Assembly (NCBI RefSeq): GCF_000732485.2
Contig: NZ_JAQV02000014.1
Span: forward strand, 1-38,431
Length of the DNA stretch: 38,431 nucleotides
DNA from: Bacillus sp. SJS
Lineage (GTDB): Bacteria; Bacillota; Bacilli; Bacillales; Bacillaceae
Direction of reading: 5' to 3'
Part shown: one piece after another, positions 8,245 to 15,863 of the stretch
Layout of the letters: every line of letters begins with the position of its first letter
Position numbering within the stretch: position 1 is the stretch's first letter
The notes under the pieces: model-generated
The model's input: only the letters and a program-made list of their open reading frames with translations
Database searches by the model: none
Told to the model about the DNA's origin: nothing
Program-made: the position numbers and the translations under genes

Positions 8245-8763
8245 GTGCTGTTTATTCTCTAAGAACTTCACCCGGTTCTTTCTGAACGTTTTATACCGGT
8301 GCTGCGCCTTTTGCTTCTGCACCTCTCCGGATTTGGTCTTGACTCGCCTTTTCCAAAAGAATTTGGCAAAGATGAAAAATCCAAAGGAAAAGAGAAAGGA
8401 GAGTCCCATTAATACCCAATAAGATGACGCAGAAACCGAGATAGGATTTCCATTATTCAGTAGTCGTTCAGATCCAGTTGAAAGGTACGGGATATTCATT
8501 TCTGAAATCAATCCAAAATAGGTAAGAAGCATCCCGGTTTGAAATTGCCATAATAGAATCAGAAATCCGGATCCTAAACCCACATAGAAAAACCATTCTC
8601 GCTTGAACATGTGCAATACAGCAAAAATCAGCATTCCCAGTAGGGCCGGAATAAAAAAGAGAATCCCGATCATTCCAATCAAACCGTAGATGACCACATC
8701 ACCAATCATTCGATCCGTTTCAGTCTGTTGCGTCTGGTCCTGGCCTTTCGCCATTGGATCCAC
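8191..8763 (-). CDS. Conjugation-type membrane protein with a disrupted C-terminus
   Basis: 190 residues from a GTG start with AAGAGGTG a few bases upstream; it overlaps the end of the preceding relaxation-type gene by 44 bp. A short polar N-terminus rich in Gln/Thr is followed by hydrophobic segments at roughly 20-50, 58-85 and 112-137, then a basic tail (FWKRRVKTKSGEVQKQK, HRYKTFRKNRVKF). I do not recognise a named family, but a small membrane protein downstream of a replication-relaxation gene is the arrangement seen in Bacillus mobilisable elements, where a VirD4-like coupling protein usually follows. The last 17 or so residues (SALGGSIIRIRWLKSLH) are encoded by the spaced repeats at 8185-8244, so the natural C-terminus is lost. 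Probably a remnant. Confidence 0.5.
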   Translation of the reverse strand: MDPMAKGQDQTQQTETDRMIGDVVIYGLIGMIGILFFIPALLGMLIFAVLHMFKREWFFYVGLGSGFLILLWQFQTGMLLTYFGLISEMNIPYLSTGSERLLNNGNPISVSASSYWVLMGLSFLFSFGFFIFAKFFWKRRVKTKSGEVQKQKAQHRYKTFRKNRVKFLENKQHSALGGSIIRIRWLKSLH

Positions 8764-9391
8764 TTGGCATCACCTCTTCCCAACGTTCATGAATAATAAC
8801 AGATGGAATTTTCCGTATTGAAATTTTATCTGCGTTAACTAATCGTCGCTTGGCGTCATTGACTACATTATGAATCTTCACATCATCTGCGAAATAGATC
8901 ACTTGGTCATAAGAATATGGCTGATCGTCTAAGCGTTTACTAGAGAGTAATTCCTCAAAAAGCTTAAATTTTTCATCATACCGTTTCCGTTCTTTTTTAT
9001 TGAGTTCTAGCTCTACCCAGGTAGTTGTGACCACTCCTTCCGCATTTTTGAAAAAGAACACCGCATCCGGAATACGTTCCCGGCTCGCGTTATACGCCTT
9101 TAATTTACTTTGATTATCTCCCTCTCCAATCATGGAGTGACGAATCTCTCTTTCCGTCCGATAAGTAAACTGAACTCCCTGGTTCTCCGCCTGAAACTCA
9201 TAAAAGAGAACCAGATCATTAAGGAGAAGATTATGCTGCATCGTATAAACGGAAGCTTTCGTCGGAACTGTCACATGAACATTCGTTAAATTCCGAGCAT
9301 CGATCGTCCCGAGGTAAACCCCTACTTTATGAGCGATCTGCTCATGCCTGACATATTTCTTTCCTTCGAGTTTTCGGAGTCTCCGGTACAC
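8720..9391 (-). CDS. Replication-relaxation family protein, N-terminally truncated
   Basis: 223 residues from a GTG that has no ribosome site. It begins in the middle of a winged-helix motif (VYRRLRKLEGKKYVRHEQI), and the same frame continues upstream without a start until a stop at 9422-9424, inside the 3' end of the neighbouring oxidoreductase gene. The rest fits the Replic_Relax family (PF13814): YTMQHNLLLNDL, RIPDAVFFF and WVELELNKKERKRYDEKF, i.e. the PDA and E-L-E/K residues of a nuclease-like fold. Such proteins are found on conjugative and mobilisable plasmids and help nick or relax the origin of transfer. The first helices are missing, apparently because the island boundary falls here; the gene is probably not functional. 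Family call is by recall of motifs. Confidence 0.6.
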   Translation of the reverse strand: MYRRLRKLEGKKYVRHEQIAHKVGVYLGTIDARNLTNVHVTVPTKASVYTMQHNLLLNDLVLFYEFQAENQGVQFTYRTEREIRHSMIGEGDNQSKLKAYNASRERIPDAVFFFKNAEGVVTTTWVELELNKKERKRYDEKFKLFEELLSSKRLDDQPYSYDQVIYFADDVKIHNVVNDAKRRLVNADKISIRKIPSVIIHERWEEVMPSGSNGERPGPDATD

Positions 9392-9410
9392 CCGATGAAA
9401 CGCCGCCGGC

Positions 9411-10457
9411 TTAAAAAGAATTCATATACCGCTGGTCAATAACGTGCTTTAGGTTCCAAGCTGTTTTTCCATGGTAATGGAATCGGCCGTAGGTGAGGAG
9501 TCCCGCTTTTCCGCCAGTCGATAAAATAGCGAGAAACCGCCGTTGAGGCTGAAAAGGAACAAGCTCCCGTTTTTCAGCCGTTCTTTTCAGGTTTTCCCAC
9601 AGCACTTTGGATTGGCGGACTGCGTAAACTCCGTTTTTCGGGAGCTCTGGATATCGATTGATGGACACGCAATCTCCCGCCCCAAAAATGGAAGGGCTAT
9701 GCATTAAGCGTTCATCAACCGGTAAAAACCCATTCCCGTCAATACGAAGTCCGGAGTTTTTAAAAAGAGAAGGAGCCTCGGGGCCGGCCAGCCAAAGCAA
9801 ATGGGAAAAAGGAATCCGTGTATCTCCATCATCAATCGCCTCGCTGCCAAGCAGCCGGGCTTTTTTATTTTGAATCACGGTAACCCCTTTTTGCTGGCAG
9901 ATTTGAAGAAGTTTTCGATTGTGTGCGGAAGAAAGCAGGGGTCCTCCGCTGATCAGCGTAACAGGGCTCCCGATTTCGTTCAGACGCCGATAACCAGCTG
10001 CTGCAAGAGAAAGCTCCACTCCTGAAGCACCACCGCCTACAATAACCGGCTGATCTGCTTCTCTAAAGGAACGGATCGCTTCCGGAAAAGAGTAATTCGG
10101 TTTAATCGGCAGAATGGAGGGAGAACTTGCTTGAGCGGAGCCTATATCCAATGACAGCAAGCCATAGGAAAAAGAACGCCCAGAGGATGTTATGACCTCT
10201 TTAGCTGCCTCATCTATCGCCGTTATTTCTTCTTCAATGAAGGTAAAGCCATGCTTTTGGGATAAAACGCTAAGGTCTATGCGGATTTGCTCCTCGCTGT
10301 AAATACCTTCCGTAAACCCGGAAAACATGCCGGAATAATATTGATAGCGAGACGGAGAAATAAGGATGATTTCTGTATGCGGAAAATGCCTTAATGAGCC
10401 ATCCGCGATTCCGGCAAGATGGGCATGCCCGCCGCCGGCAAGAATAATCGTATTCAT
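9411..10457 (-). CDS. FAD/NAD(P)-dependent oxidoreductase of the SelD-associated, NDH-2-like family
   Basis: 348 residues, ATG start with AAAGAGGAG at the right spacing. The first Rossmann motif is ILAGGGHAHL (5-14); GGGHAHL is characteristic of the oxidoreductases found alone or fused to the N-terminus of selenide-water dikinase (TIGR03169 as I recall). A second nucleotide motif VIVGGGASGVELS (138-150) binds NAD(P)H, and IFGAGDC near 260 is the C-terminal FAD-contacting motif. It resembles type II NADH dehydrogenases and sulfide:quinone reductases but is shorter and lacks a clear C-terminal membrane helix. Substrate unknown. No SelD gene is nearby. Its last codons abut the truncated relaxation gene, so it is the first host gene at the island edge. 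Confidence 0.78.
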   Translation of the reverse strand: MNTIILAGGGHAHLAGIADGSLRHFPHTEIILISPSRYQYYSGMFSGFTEGIYSEEQIRIDLSVLSQKHGFTFIEEEITAIDEAAKEVITSSGRSFSYGLLSLDIGSAQASSPSILPIKPNYSFPEAIRSFREADQPVIVGGGASGVELSLAAAGYRRLNEIGSPVTLISGGPLLSSAHNRKLLQICQQKGVTVIQNKKARLLGSEAIDDGDTRIPFSHLLWLAGPEAPSLFKNSGLRIDGNGFLPVDERLMHSPSIFGAGDCVSINRYPELPKNGVYAVRQSKVLWENLKRTAEKRELVPFQPQRRFLAILSTGGKAGLLTYGRFHYHGKTAWNLKHVIDQRYMNSF

Positions 10458-10634
10458 GGGTTCGGACTCCTCTTTAGTTTGCTGTCTTTATTTTGTCCGA
10501 TTCGGATTCTCATAGCAAGAGAGAAGAAGGGATGGACCGTTCTTTGCAACTATAAAAAATTAAAAAGCATAGGATAGTTTAGAATTCAGCGTTTCGTGAT
10601 AGTAATAAGTAAAACGAAACAAAGAGGTGCCGAG

Positions 10635-11243
10635 ATGATAAGCATGATCAGGAGAAATTTCAGTAAACCGAAAGGCTGGATTGGGGTCATAACCGGAAAA
10701 ATCATGGCCCGGGAAAATCAGTTTATCAACCAATGGACCATATCCAGACTGGGAGTCCGGCGGGGCGACAAGGTGCTTGAGGTTGGATACGGTCCAGGAT
10801 ACGCTCTTGAATACATTCTCAAAAATTATCCTGTGGTGAAAGCAGACGGGATTGATATTTCTGAAACAATGAAGGAGCAGGCTTCGATCCGTCTAAAGGA
10901 TCATATAGAAGCCGGTAAAACAGAACTCTCGGCCGCGGATATTGGAGAAGCTCGAATCCCTGCGAATTCCTATCATAAAATTCTCTCCGTCAATAATTAC
11001 ACGATTTGGGACGAACCGAGAAAAGGACTATCCCATCTATATGAAGCCATGATTCCCGGCGGAACCATTGCCATCACCATGCAGCCGCGCGAAGAAAACG
11101 CGAGCCCCAACAAAACGAAAATGTTCGGCAAGCAAATTTATGATGATTTATCTGCATGCGGATTTGGACGAATTTCAATGAAGTTTAAAAGGGTGAAGCC
11201 TGAAATGACGGTGTGTGTGACGGCTAGGAAGCCTTGGAAATGA
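10635..11243 (+). CDS. Class I SAM-dependent methyltransferase
   Basis: 202 residues from the ATG at 10635, preceded by AAAGAGGTG with about 7 nt spacing; an in-frame GTG at 10596 lacks such a site. Motif I is VLEVGYGPGYALEYI (47-61), followed by an acidic end to beta-2 (GIDIS) and a later DIGEARIP, typical of the Rossmann methyltransferase fold (Methyltransf_11/25 type). A basic N-terminal helix (MIRRNFSKPKGWIGVITGKIM) may contact a membrane or partner. Substrate cannot be told from sequence; relatives include small-molecule and lipid methyltransferases. It is the only plus-strand gene in a block of minus-strand genes and stands as a single unit. Confidence 0.8.
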   Translation: MISMIRRNFSKPKGWIGVITGKIMARENQFINQWTISRLGVRRGDKVLEVGYGPGYALEYILKNYPVVKADGIDISETMKEQASIRLKDHIEAGKTELSAADIGEARIPANSYHKILSVNNYTIWDEPRKGLSHLYEAMIPGGTIAITMQPREENASPNKTKMFGKQIYDDLSACGFGRISMKFKRVKPEMTVCVTARKPWK

Positions 11244-11591
11244 CTGGCTAAACGGGATTTTCTTTAATCGGCGGAACTAAGGCTGAGCAGGTGTCTGACC
11301 CGGCTTTCGCTAAAGGGTTAAAGCTCTGGCACCGACGCTGCAGACTGCTGGTGCATAAGGCTTCGCAACAGAGTGTCTCTGTCCCCGGATGCGGTAAAGC
11401 ATAACGGGACTGGCACCGTGCCAGTCCCGCTGCTCTCTATCAGACTAAAGCTCCGCCACCGTACCGTGCAATCCCTTGGGAGACATGGGATTGAAGACCG
11501 CAGTCTCCTTCCCCCGCTGCTTTAAAGCGGAGCGGGTCAGGCGCGCCTAAAAGCTATATTCCACCGGCGCAGCCCAATCAAAAATAAACAA
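11244..11591. repeat. Gene-free region packed with inverted repeats (possible interspersed repeat element)
   Basis: About 350 bp, more G+C-rich than the neighbouring intergenic DNA. It contains a near-perfect palindrome at 11405-11429 (12-bp arms CGGGACTGGCAC / GTGCCAGTCCCG around one base), plus CAATCCC/GGGATTG and GGAGAC/GTCTCC type pairs around 11480-11520 and GCTTTAAAGC near 11540. None is followed by a T-run. This looks like a structured repeat element of the kind scattered between genes in some Bacillus genomes, but copy number cannot be judged from one window. I see no credible coding frame. Confidence 0.45.
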
Positions 11592-11621
11592 AAAAGCTGA
11601 ACCGGTTAAGGTTCAGCTTTT
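11592..11621. terminator. Bidirectional intrinsic terminator behind ohr
   Basis: AAAAGCTGAACC (11592-11603), loop GGTTAA, GGTTCAGCTTTT (11610-11621). A 12-bp stem with A/T tails on both sides, 14 bp past the stop of ohr. Confidence 0.85.
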
Positions 11622-11634
11622 CTCATTCATTCTA

Positions 11635-12060
11635 TTATTCCGCTCTGCCTTTAAGGTCTACATCAATGTTTCCGCGAGTTGCTTTAGAGTAAGGGCACAC
11701 TTGGTGAGCGGCTTCGATTAGTTCTTGCGCTGTCGCGTCATCTACGCCTTTTATGATTGCTTCCAGTTCAACCTCAAGCTTGAATCCGCCGTCCGCTTCA
11801 TCTTTTCCGATGGAAACATTGGCCGTTACTTTTGTGCCTTCAGTTTTAATGCGTTTTTGGCGAATAACCAGATTCAAGGCGCTGTCGAAGCAAGCAGAGT
11901 AGCCAGCTGCGAAAAGCTGTTCAGGGTTTGTTCCGTCTCCGCCTTGTCCGCCAAGACCTTTTGGCATAGCGACAGCGAAATCAAGCTGTCCGTCTGAAGA
12001 TTGGATCCGTCCTTCGCGTCCGCCTGTTGCCGTTGCTGTTGCTGTGTAAAGTGCATTCAT
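11635..12060 (-). CDS. ohr: Organic hydroperoxide resistance protein Ohr (OsmC family)
   Basis: 141 residues, usual length for Ohr. It is a thiol peroxidase that reduces organic and fatty-acid hydroperoxides in the cytoplasm, using the cysteine pair C57 (GYSACFDSAL) and C122 (HQVCPYSKATRGN); both are present, with the conserved arginine in VRF/REGR-type N-terminal context. Electrons come from lipoylated proteins in characterised members. The start ATG overlaps the stop of ohrR as ATGA, with AGGAGG upstream, so the two genes are translationally coupled. OhrR binding at the promoter in front of ohrR should control both. In B. subtilis the repressor and the peroxidase genes lie next to each other too, but in a different arrangement. 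Confidence 0.95.
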   Translation of the reverse strand: MNALYTATATATGGREGRIQSSDGQLDFAVAMPKGLGGQGGDGTNPEQLFAAGYSACFDSALNLVIRQKRIKTEGTKVTANVSIGKDEADGGFKLEVELEAIIKGVDDATAQELIEAAHQVCPYSKATRGNIDVDLKGRAE

Positions 12061-12512
12061 GATTTGTTTCCTCCTTGTTTTAGATGAAATGTCAGATTTC
12101 TTAAGGTTTTAAGAAGCAGTTTGTACTCTTCTATGGATAACCCCAATTTGGGGGCAACCTGATCGGGAATGCAAGATGCCTCTATTCTTAGCTTTTCCCC
12201 GCTGCCGGTGAGGCTAATCGTCATTTTGCGCTCATCTTCTGCCGAACGCGTTCTCTGTATGAACCCCGCTGCTTCGAGTCGCTTCAGCATCGGGGTGAGA
12301 GTTCCGGAATCAAGCATCAGCTTCTCGCCGATTTCCTTAACGCTCAGATGATTGCTTTCCCAAAGAACGAGCATGACAAGGTACTGAGGGAAGGTAAGCT
12401 TTAAAGGTTCAAGCATCGGTCTGTACATGCTTGAGATTTCTTTTGAGCTTGCATAGAGTGCAAAGCAAAGCTGATTCTCAAGCTTCAGTTTTGAATCGTT
12501 ATCCATGATCAT
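12057..12512 (-). CDS. ohrR: MarR-family organic peroxide sensor and repressor OhrR
   Basis: 151 residues counted from the ATG at 12512; a second ATG two codons on (12506) fits AAAGGAAG about equally well. The N-terminal KLKLENQLCFALYASS carries the peroxide-sensing cysteine (C16 here, C15 in B. subtilis OhrR). The winged helix-turn-helix spans about 45-105, with LMLDSGTLTPMLKRLEAAGFI as recognition part and SAEDERKMTISLT as the wing. Oxidation of the cysteine by organic peroxides releases the repressor from DNA. Only one cysteine in the sensing region and one in the C-terminal third (SCIPDQ) are seen, so it is probably of the one-Cys type that forms mixed disulfides. First gene of the ohrR-ohr operon, with its own operator just upstream. 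Confidence 0.93.
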   Translation of the reverse strand: MIMDNDSKLKLENQLCFALYASSKEISSMYRPMLEPLKLTFPQYLVMLVLWESNHLSVKEIGEKLMLDSGTLTPMLKRLEAAGFIQRTRSAEDERKMTISLTGSGEKLRIEASCIPDQVAPKLGLSIEEYKLLLKTLRNLTFHLKQGGNKS

Positions 12513-12539
12513 GGTCTTCCTTTGCTAATTAAGTTGTGC

Positions 12540-12576
12540 ACAATTGAATTGTATACGATGTTCATTCAAAGCACAA
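12540..12576 (-). promoter_or_regulatory. ohrR-ohr promoter with overlapping OhrR operator
   Basis: On the minus strand: -35 TTGTGC (12571-12576), 17-bp spacer, -10 TACAAT (12548-12553). The perfect palindrome ACAATT-G-AATTGT (12540-12552) overlaps the -10 box and resembles the TACAATTxAATTGTA half of the known B. subtilis OhrR site. Repressor binding here would block RNA polymerase. The -35 box lies within 10 bp of the stop of the upstream gene. Confidence 0.8.
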
Positions 12577-12579
12577 CTT

Positions 12580-14112
12580 TTATGCTTCATCTGTAATCAG
12601 CTTTTTCAGCGGCTTGTCTGCAGGACCTTCCATCACATCTCCGTCAATGGAGAATCGCGAACCGTGGCAAGGGCAGTCCCATGAACGGTCCCCATGGTTC
12701 CATTCCACTTCACAGCCTAGATGGGTGCAGGTGGAGTCAACTAAATGGAGGCAGCCTTGCTGATCTTTATAAGCAGCCGCTTTCTGGCCTTTATGTGTGA
12801 CGAGAGCCCCTTCATCATCCCGAAGCTCTTCTATTTTTTTCCGAGAACCGAAATCCAGCTTGCCGCCAATTAAATGGCCGGCCACATTCAGGTTTTGCGA
12901 TAGGAATGTTTTGATGCTTGGATCAGCGATAAAGCGGGATGGGCAGAACACATCCTGATATGGGTTTTCTTTTTCCAGCACGAGGTCGCGGATCATCATT
13001 GCAGCCGCCGTCCCGTTCGTCATGCCCCATTTTCGGTATCCGGTAGCTGCCAAAATTGATGGTTTGCCCTTCGTGACAGGTCCCACATAAGGGATTTTAT
13101 CGAGCGTAATTAAATCCTGTGCCGACCACTTGTACACCGTTTCCTTTAGCCCAAGATGGACCTTTCCAAACAATTCAAGGCTCTCGTAATGCTTTTCTGT
13201 ATCAAATCCTTGTCCGGTTTTATGACTGTCCCCGCCAATTAGAATCAGGTCTTCGCCATTCATAGGGGTAGCGCGGATCGACCGGGTCGGATTGTCCGCG
13301 CTTAAATACATTCCGCCGGGATACGGCTGCCTGGTTTTAACGCCCAGGACATAGGACCTCTCAGCGTACATTCTTGTGAAATAAAAGCCGTTCCCGTCAT
13401 AGAAAGGGAAGTGTGAGCAGGAAATGGCATGCTTGGCTTTAATATGGCTGCCATCCCTTGTGATGACCTTTGCTCCACCATCAAATGCTTCTGCATCTAC
13501 AGCAACAGTATGCTCATAGATTTGGGCACCCATTTCCTGAAGCTCCTGAACCATTTGGTTTAAATAGGAGATAGGATGGAATTGAGCCTGATTCCGGATC
13601 ATGATTGCGCTTTTGATGGATAAATCAAAAGGGAGGGTGTCCGCCATTGCACAATCTGCATCGAGCTTCACATAGGCTTTGTATTCTTTCTCAAGCTTCG
13701 TCACATTTTTGTTTTCCGTCGTGTAAATATAGGCATCCTGGTTCGAAAAATCACAGGAAACATTGGCGGCATAATCACGCATAAAGGCAAGAGCTTCATC
13801 ATTCGCACGGAAATATTTTTTCGTTTTTTCTTCGCCGATGTGGTGCATCAGCTCATCGTAGATCAGGTCATGCTGGGTCGTGATTTTAGCCGTGGTATGT
13901 CCGGTTGTGCCGTTTAATAACACATCCGCTTCAAGAAGAACGACCTTGACTCCTTCCTTGGCAAGCAAATAGGCAGCAGTAATTCCGGTAATGCCGCCGC
14001 CGACAATAACAGCTTCTGTTTCCAGACTTTGCTGGAGCTTGGGGAAGGATGGAAGCTCGGCGGATTCTTTCCAATATGGTTCTGGAGTTGAGGGAATCGG
14101 TTGATTTGGCAA
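12580..14112 (-). CDS. yhfW: FAD-dependent oxidoreductase with C-terminal Rieske iron-sulfur domain (YhfW-like)
   Basis: 510 residues from a TTG start placed 7 nt after AAGGAGG. The N-terminal DAO-type FAD domain has VIVGGGITGITAAYLLA (35-51) and a second part with GYRKWGMTNGTAAAMM near the FAD. The last 50 residues are a Rieske [2Fe-2S] domain: CTHLGC (462-467) and CPCHGSRF (480-487) supply C462, H464, C480 and H483. This domain order matches YhfW of B. subtilis; the electron acceptor and substrate are unknown. It is separated from msrA upstream by a terminator and from ohrR downstream only by that gene's promoter, so it is probably a single-gene unit. Confidence 0.88.
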   Translation of the reverse strand: MPNQPIPSTPEPYWKESAELPSFPKLQQSLETEAVIVGGGITGITAAYLLAKEGVKVVLLEADVLLNGTTGHTTAKITTQHDLIYDELMHHIGEEKTKKYFRANDEALAFMRDYAANVSCDFSNQDAYIYTTENKNVTKLEKEYKAYVKLDADCAMADTLPFDLSIKSAIMIRNQAQFHPISYLNQMVQELQEMGAQIYEHTVAVDAEAFDGGAKVITRDGSHIKAKHAISCSHFPFYDGNGFYFTRMYAERSYVLGVKTRQPYPGGMYLSADNPTRSIRATPMNGEDLILIGGDSHKTGQGFDTEKHYESLELFGKVHLGLKETVYKWSAQDLITLDKIPYVGPVTKGKPSILAATGYRKWGMTNGTAAAMMIRDLVLEKENPYQDVFCPSRFIADPSIKTFLSQNLNVAGHLIGGKLDFGSRKKIEELRDDEGALVTHKGQKAAAYKDQQGCLHLVDSTCTHLGCEVEWNHGDRSWDCPCHGSRFSIDGDVMEGPADKPLKKLITDEA

Positions 14113-14183
14113 AGGGATGCCTCCTTTGTTTATGTACTACCACCTAATTTTTCCAAAAACGAAGAATTCATGTAGAGAAAAAT

Positions 14184-14207
14184 AAAAAAGAGTGCGGTTT
14201 CCCGCAC
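14184..14207 (-). terminator. Intrinsic terminator of the S-box operon, behind msrA
   Basis: On the minus strand: GTGCGG (14207-14202), loop GAAA, CCGCAC (14197-14192), then CTTTTTT over 14190-14184. It begins within two bases of the msrA stop and separates the operon from the Rieske oxidoreductase. Confidence 0.85.
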
Positions 14208-14208
14208 C

Positions 14209-14739
14209 CTAGTTCCAATTCTCTTTTGCAAAAGCATCCCTGCCGGATTCCACTCGTTCCTGCTTGTATTTTTCAGGATTCTTTTTATAGAAATCCTGAT
14301 GATACTCTTCAGCAGGGTAGAAGGTACTTGCTTCTCTGATTGGCGTTATAATCGGTTTCTTAAACTTGCCGCTTTCCGCCAGTTCCTTTTTAGTGGCTTC
14401 GGCTGCCTGCCGCTGCTCTTCCGTATGATAGAAAATAATCGCCCGGTATGACTCGCCCCGGTCAATAAACTGGCCCTCGTCATCAGTCGGGTCAATTTGC
14501 TGCCAATAAAGCTCCAGCAATTTTTCATAAGGAAAAAGACTGGGATCATATTGAATCTGCACTGCTTCCGCGTGGCCGGTTGTTTGTGCTTTTACTTCTT
14601 CATAGGTCGGGTTTTCTTTATGGCCGCCTGTATAGCCGGATACAATGCCGTGAATGCCTGGAAGCTCGTCGAATGGTTTCACCATGCACCAAAAGCAGCC
14701 TCCTGCGAATGTAGCCGTTTCTAATTGTGTGGTTGTCAT
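14209..14739 (-). CDS. msrA: Peptide-methionine (S)-S-oxide reductase MsrA
   Basis: 176 residues, ATG start behind AAGGAGG. MsrA reduces the S-form of methionine sulfoxide, free or in proteins, using the nucleophile C15 in GGCFWC (13-18); C18 is close by, and no recycling cysteines are seen at the C-terminus, so resolution may differ from the classical three-Cys enzymes. SGYTGGHKENPTYEEV and GHAEAVQIQYDP are standard family motifs. Only 61 bp, with no terminator, separate it from the SfnG-like gene upstream, so it is likely the third gene of the SAM-riboswitch operon. A methionine-repair enzyme fits that regulation. No msrB gene is next to it. Confidence 0.94.
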   Translation of the reverse strand: MTTTQLETATFAGGCFWCMVKPFDELPGIHGIVSGYTGGHKENPTYEEVKAQTTGHAEAVQIQYDPSLFPYEKLLELYWQQIDPTDDEGQFIDRGESYRAIIFYHTEEQRQAAEATKKELAESGKFKKPIITPIREASTFYPAEEYHQDFYKKNPEKYKQERVESGRDAFAKENWN

Positions 14740-14800
14740 GTTGGTTCCTCCTTATAAATCCTTACTAAAGTATAAAACTGATTAGATACGGGTGTATAGT

Positions 14801-15847
14801 TTATCGAACTGCGGTCCTCTTTCTTTCCACAATCGGCATGACTGTTTTAGAAAAACGCTCCATTTCTTCAAGCTGCGGCGAAAATTGGAGCAGCAGCAAA
14901 TCAAGACCTGCCTCTTCAAACTGGATGATCCGCTCTGCAATCTGTTCCGGTGTCCCGACGAGATTCGGGCGCAGTCCCCGATTTGACACCGAATAATCCT
15001 GAAGCTGGATTTGCTGTTCAAGCTGGGATTTGCTTGTGAAGTCTTTAAAGCCTGCGTAAGCGGAGGACTCTTTTACATCGGTTATGCGAGCGAGCTCTTC
15101 AGCGGCCTCTTCTTCCGAATCCCTGCATATCACATATGCGGCCATTCCAAAGGAGGCGAATGGATTTTCATTCACGCTTTCTCTTAAACGAACCATTTCT
15201 CCGATTTTTGAACGGACTTCATCCACCGTTCCTCCGTGCATCACATAAGCGTCGCAATAGCGGGCAATTGTTTCTTTACCGCGCGGACTTTCTCCTCCTG
15301 CATACACAGTAGGATTCGGCTTTTGAACTGGTTTCGGAAAAAGCTTTGCTTCTTTGTATTCATAATGCCTTCCTTTATGGGAGAATGAGTCTTCCGTCCA
15401 AAGGCCTTTCAGAACCTCAACAAACTCCTCTGTCCGGCTGTAGCGCTCATCATGCTCGGTAAAAATGCCTCCGTACTGTCTCGCTTCTTCTTCCCACCAG
15501 GCGGAGACGACATTTAACGTAAACCGGCCATTGCTCATCTGATCAAGGTTGGCCGCCATCTTGGCCGCCACTGCGGGGTTATGAAAGCCCGGTCTGATAG
15601 CCGTCATAATTTCAATTCTTTCAGTCACTGCGGCAAGTCCCGCTGCCGTTGTCCACGCTTCAAGCGAATCGTATTCCGGGCCTTTAATATCGTTTAAATA
15701 AAGCTCTGCAATCAAAGTTGTGCTATAGCCCCATTTCTCTCCTGACTGAATGACCTTTTTTGCATAGTCGAATGTAGGAGGCATCTTTTCATCCTGAACA
15801 TTTCTAAGCCAGCCCCCGAAAAGGGGAAGCCAAAATCCGTATTTCAT
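14801..15847 (-). CDS. sfnG: LLM-class FMNH2-dependent monooxygenase, SfnG-like (dimethyl sulfone type)
   Basis: 348 residues from the ATG at 15847 (MKYGFWLPLFGGWLRNV), with AAAGGTG upstream; an earlier in-frame start at 15880 would overlap the upstream gene. The sequence follows the SfnG pattern closely as I recall it: LIAELYLNDIKGPE, MTAIRPGFHNPAV, LNVVSAWWEEEARQYGG, YAGGESPRGKE, DAYVMHGG and VGTPEQIAERI, on a luciferase-like TIM barrel. SfnG oxidises dimethyl sulfone to methanesulfinate using reduced FMN from a separate reductase; other members act on alkanesulfonates or other sulfur or amine compounds. It lies 16 bp behind the ATP-grasp gene and upstream of msrA under a SAM riboswitch, so a role in scavenging organic sulfur is likely. 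No flavin reductase is in the operon. Confidence 0.82.
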   Translation of the reverse strand: MKYGFWLPLFGGWLRNVQDEKMPPTFDYAKKVIQSGEKWGYSTTLIAELYLNDIKGPEYDSLEAWTTAAGLAAVTERIEIMTAIRPGFHNPAVAAKMAANLDQMSNGRFTLNVVSAWWEEEARQYGGIFTEHDERYSRTEEFVEVLKGLWTEDSFSHKGRHYEYKEAKLFPKPVQKPNPTVYAGGESPRGKETIARYCDAYVMHGGTVDEVRSKIGEMVRLRESVNENPFASFGMAAYVICRDSEEEAAEELARITDVKESSAYAGFKDFTSKSQLEQQIQLQDYSVSNRGLRPNLVGTPEQIAERIIQFEEAGLDLLLLQFSPQLEEMERFSKTVMPIVERKRTAVR

Positions 15848-15863
15848 CCCACTCACACCTTTC

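Noticed and set aside
10596-10634. Upstream GTG start for the methyltransferase
   Set aside because: No ribosome site before 10596, while AAAGAGGTG sits at the right distance from the ATG at 10635.
11405-11429. Palindrome as an intrinsic terminator of the methyltransferase gene
   Set aside because: No T-run on either side and it is 160 bp past the stop.
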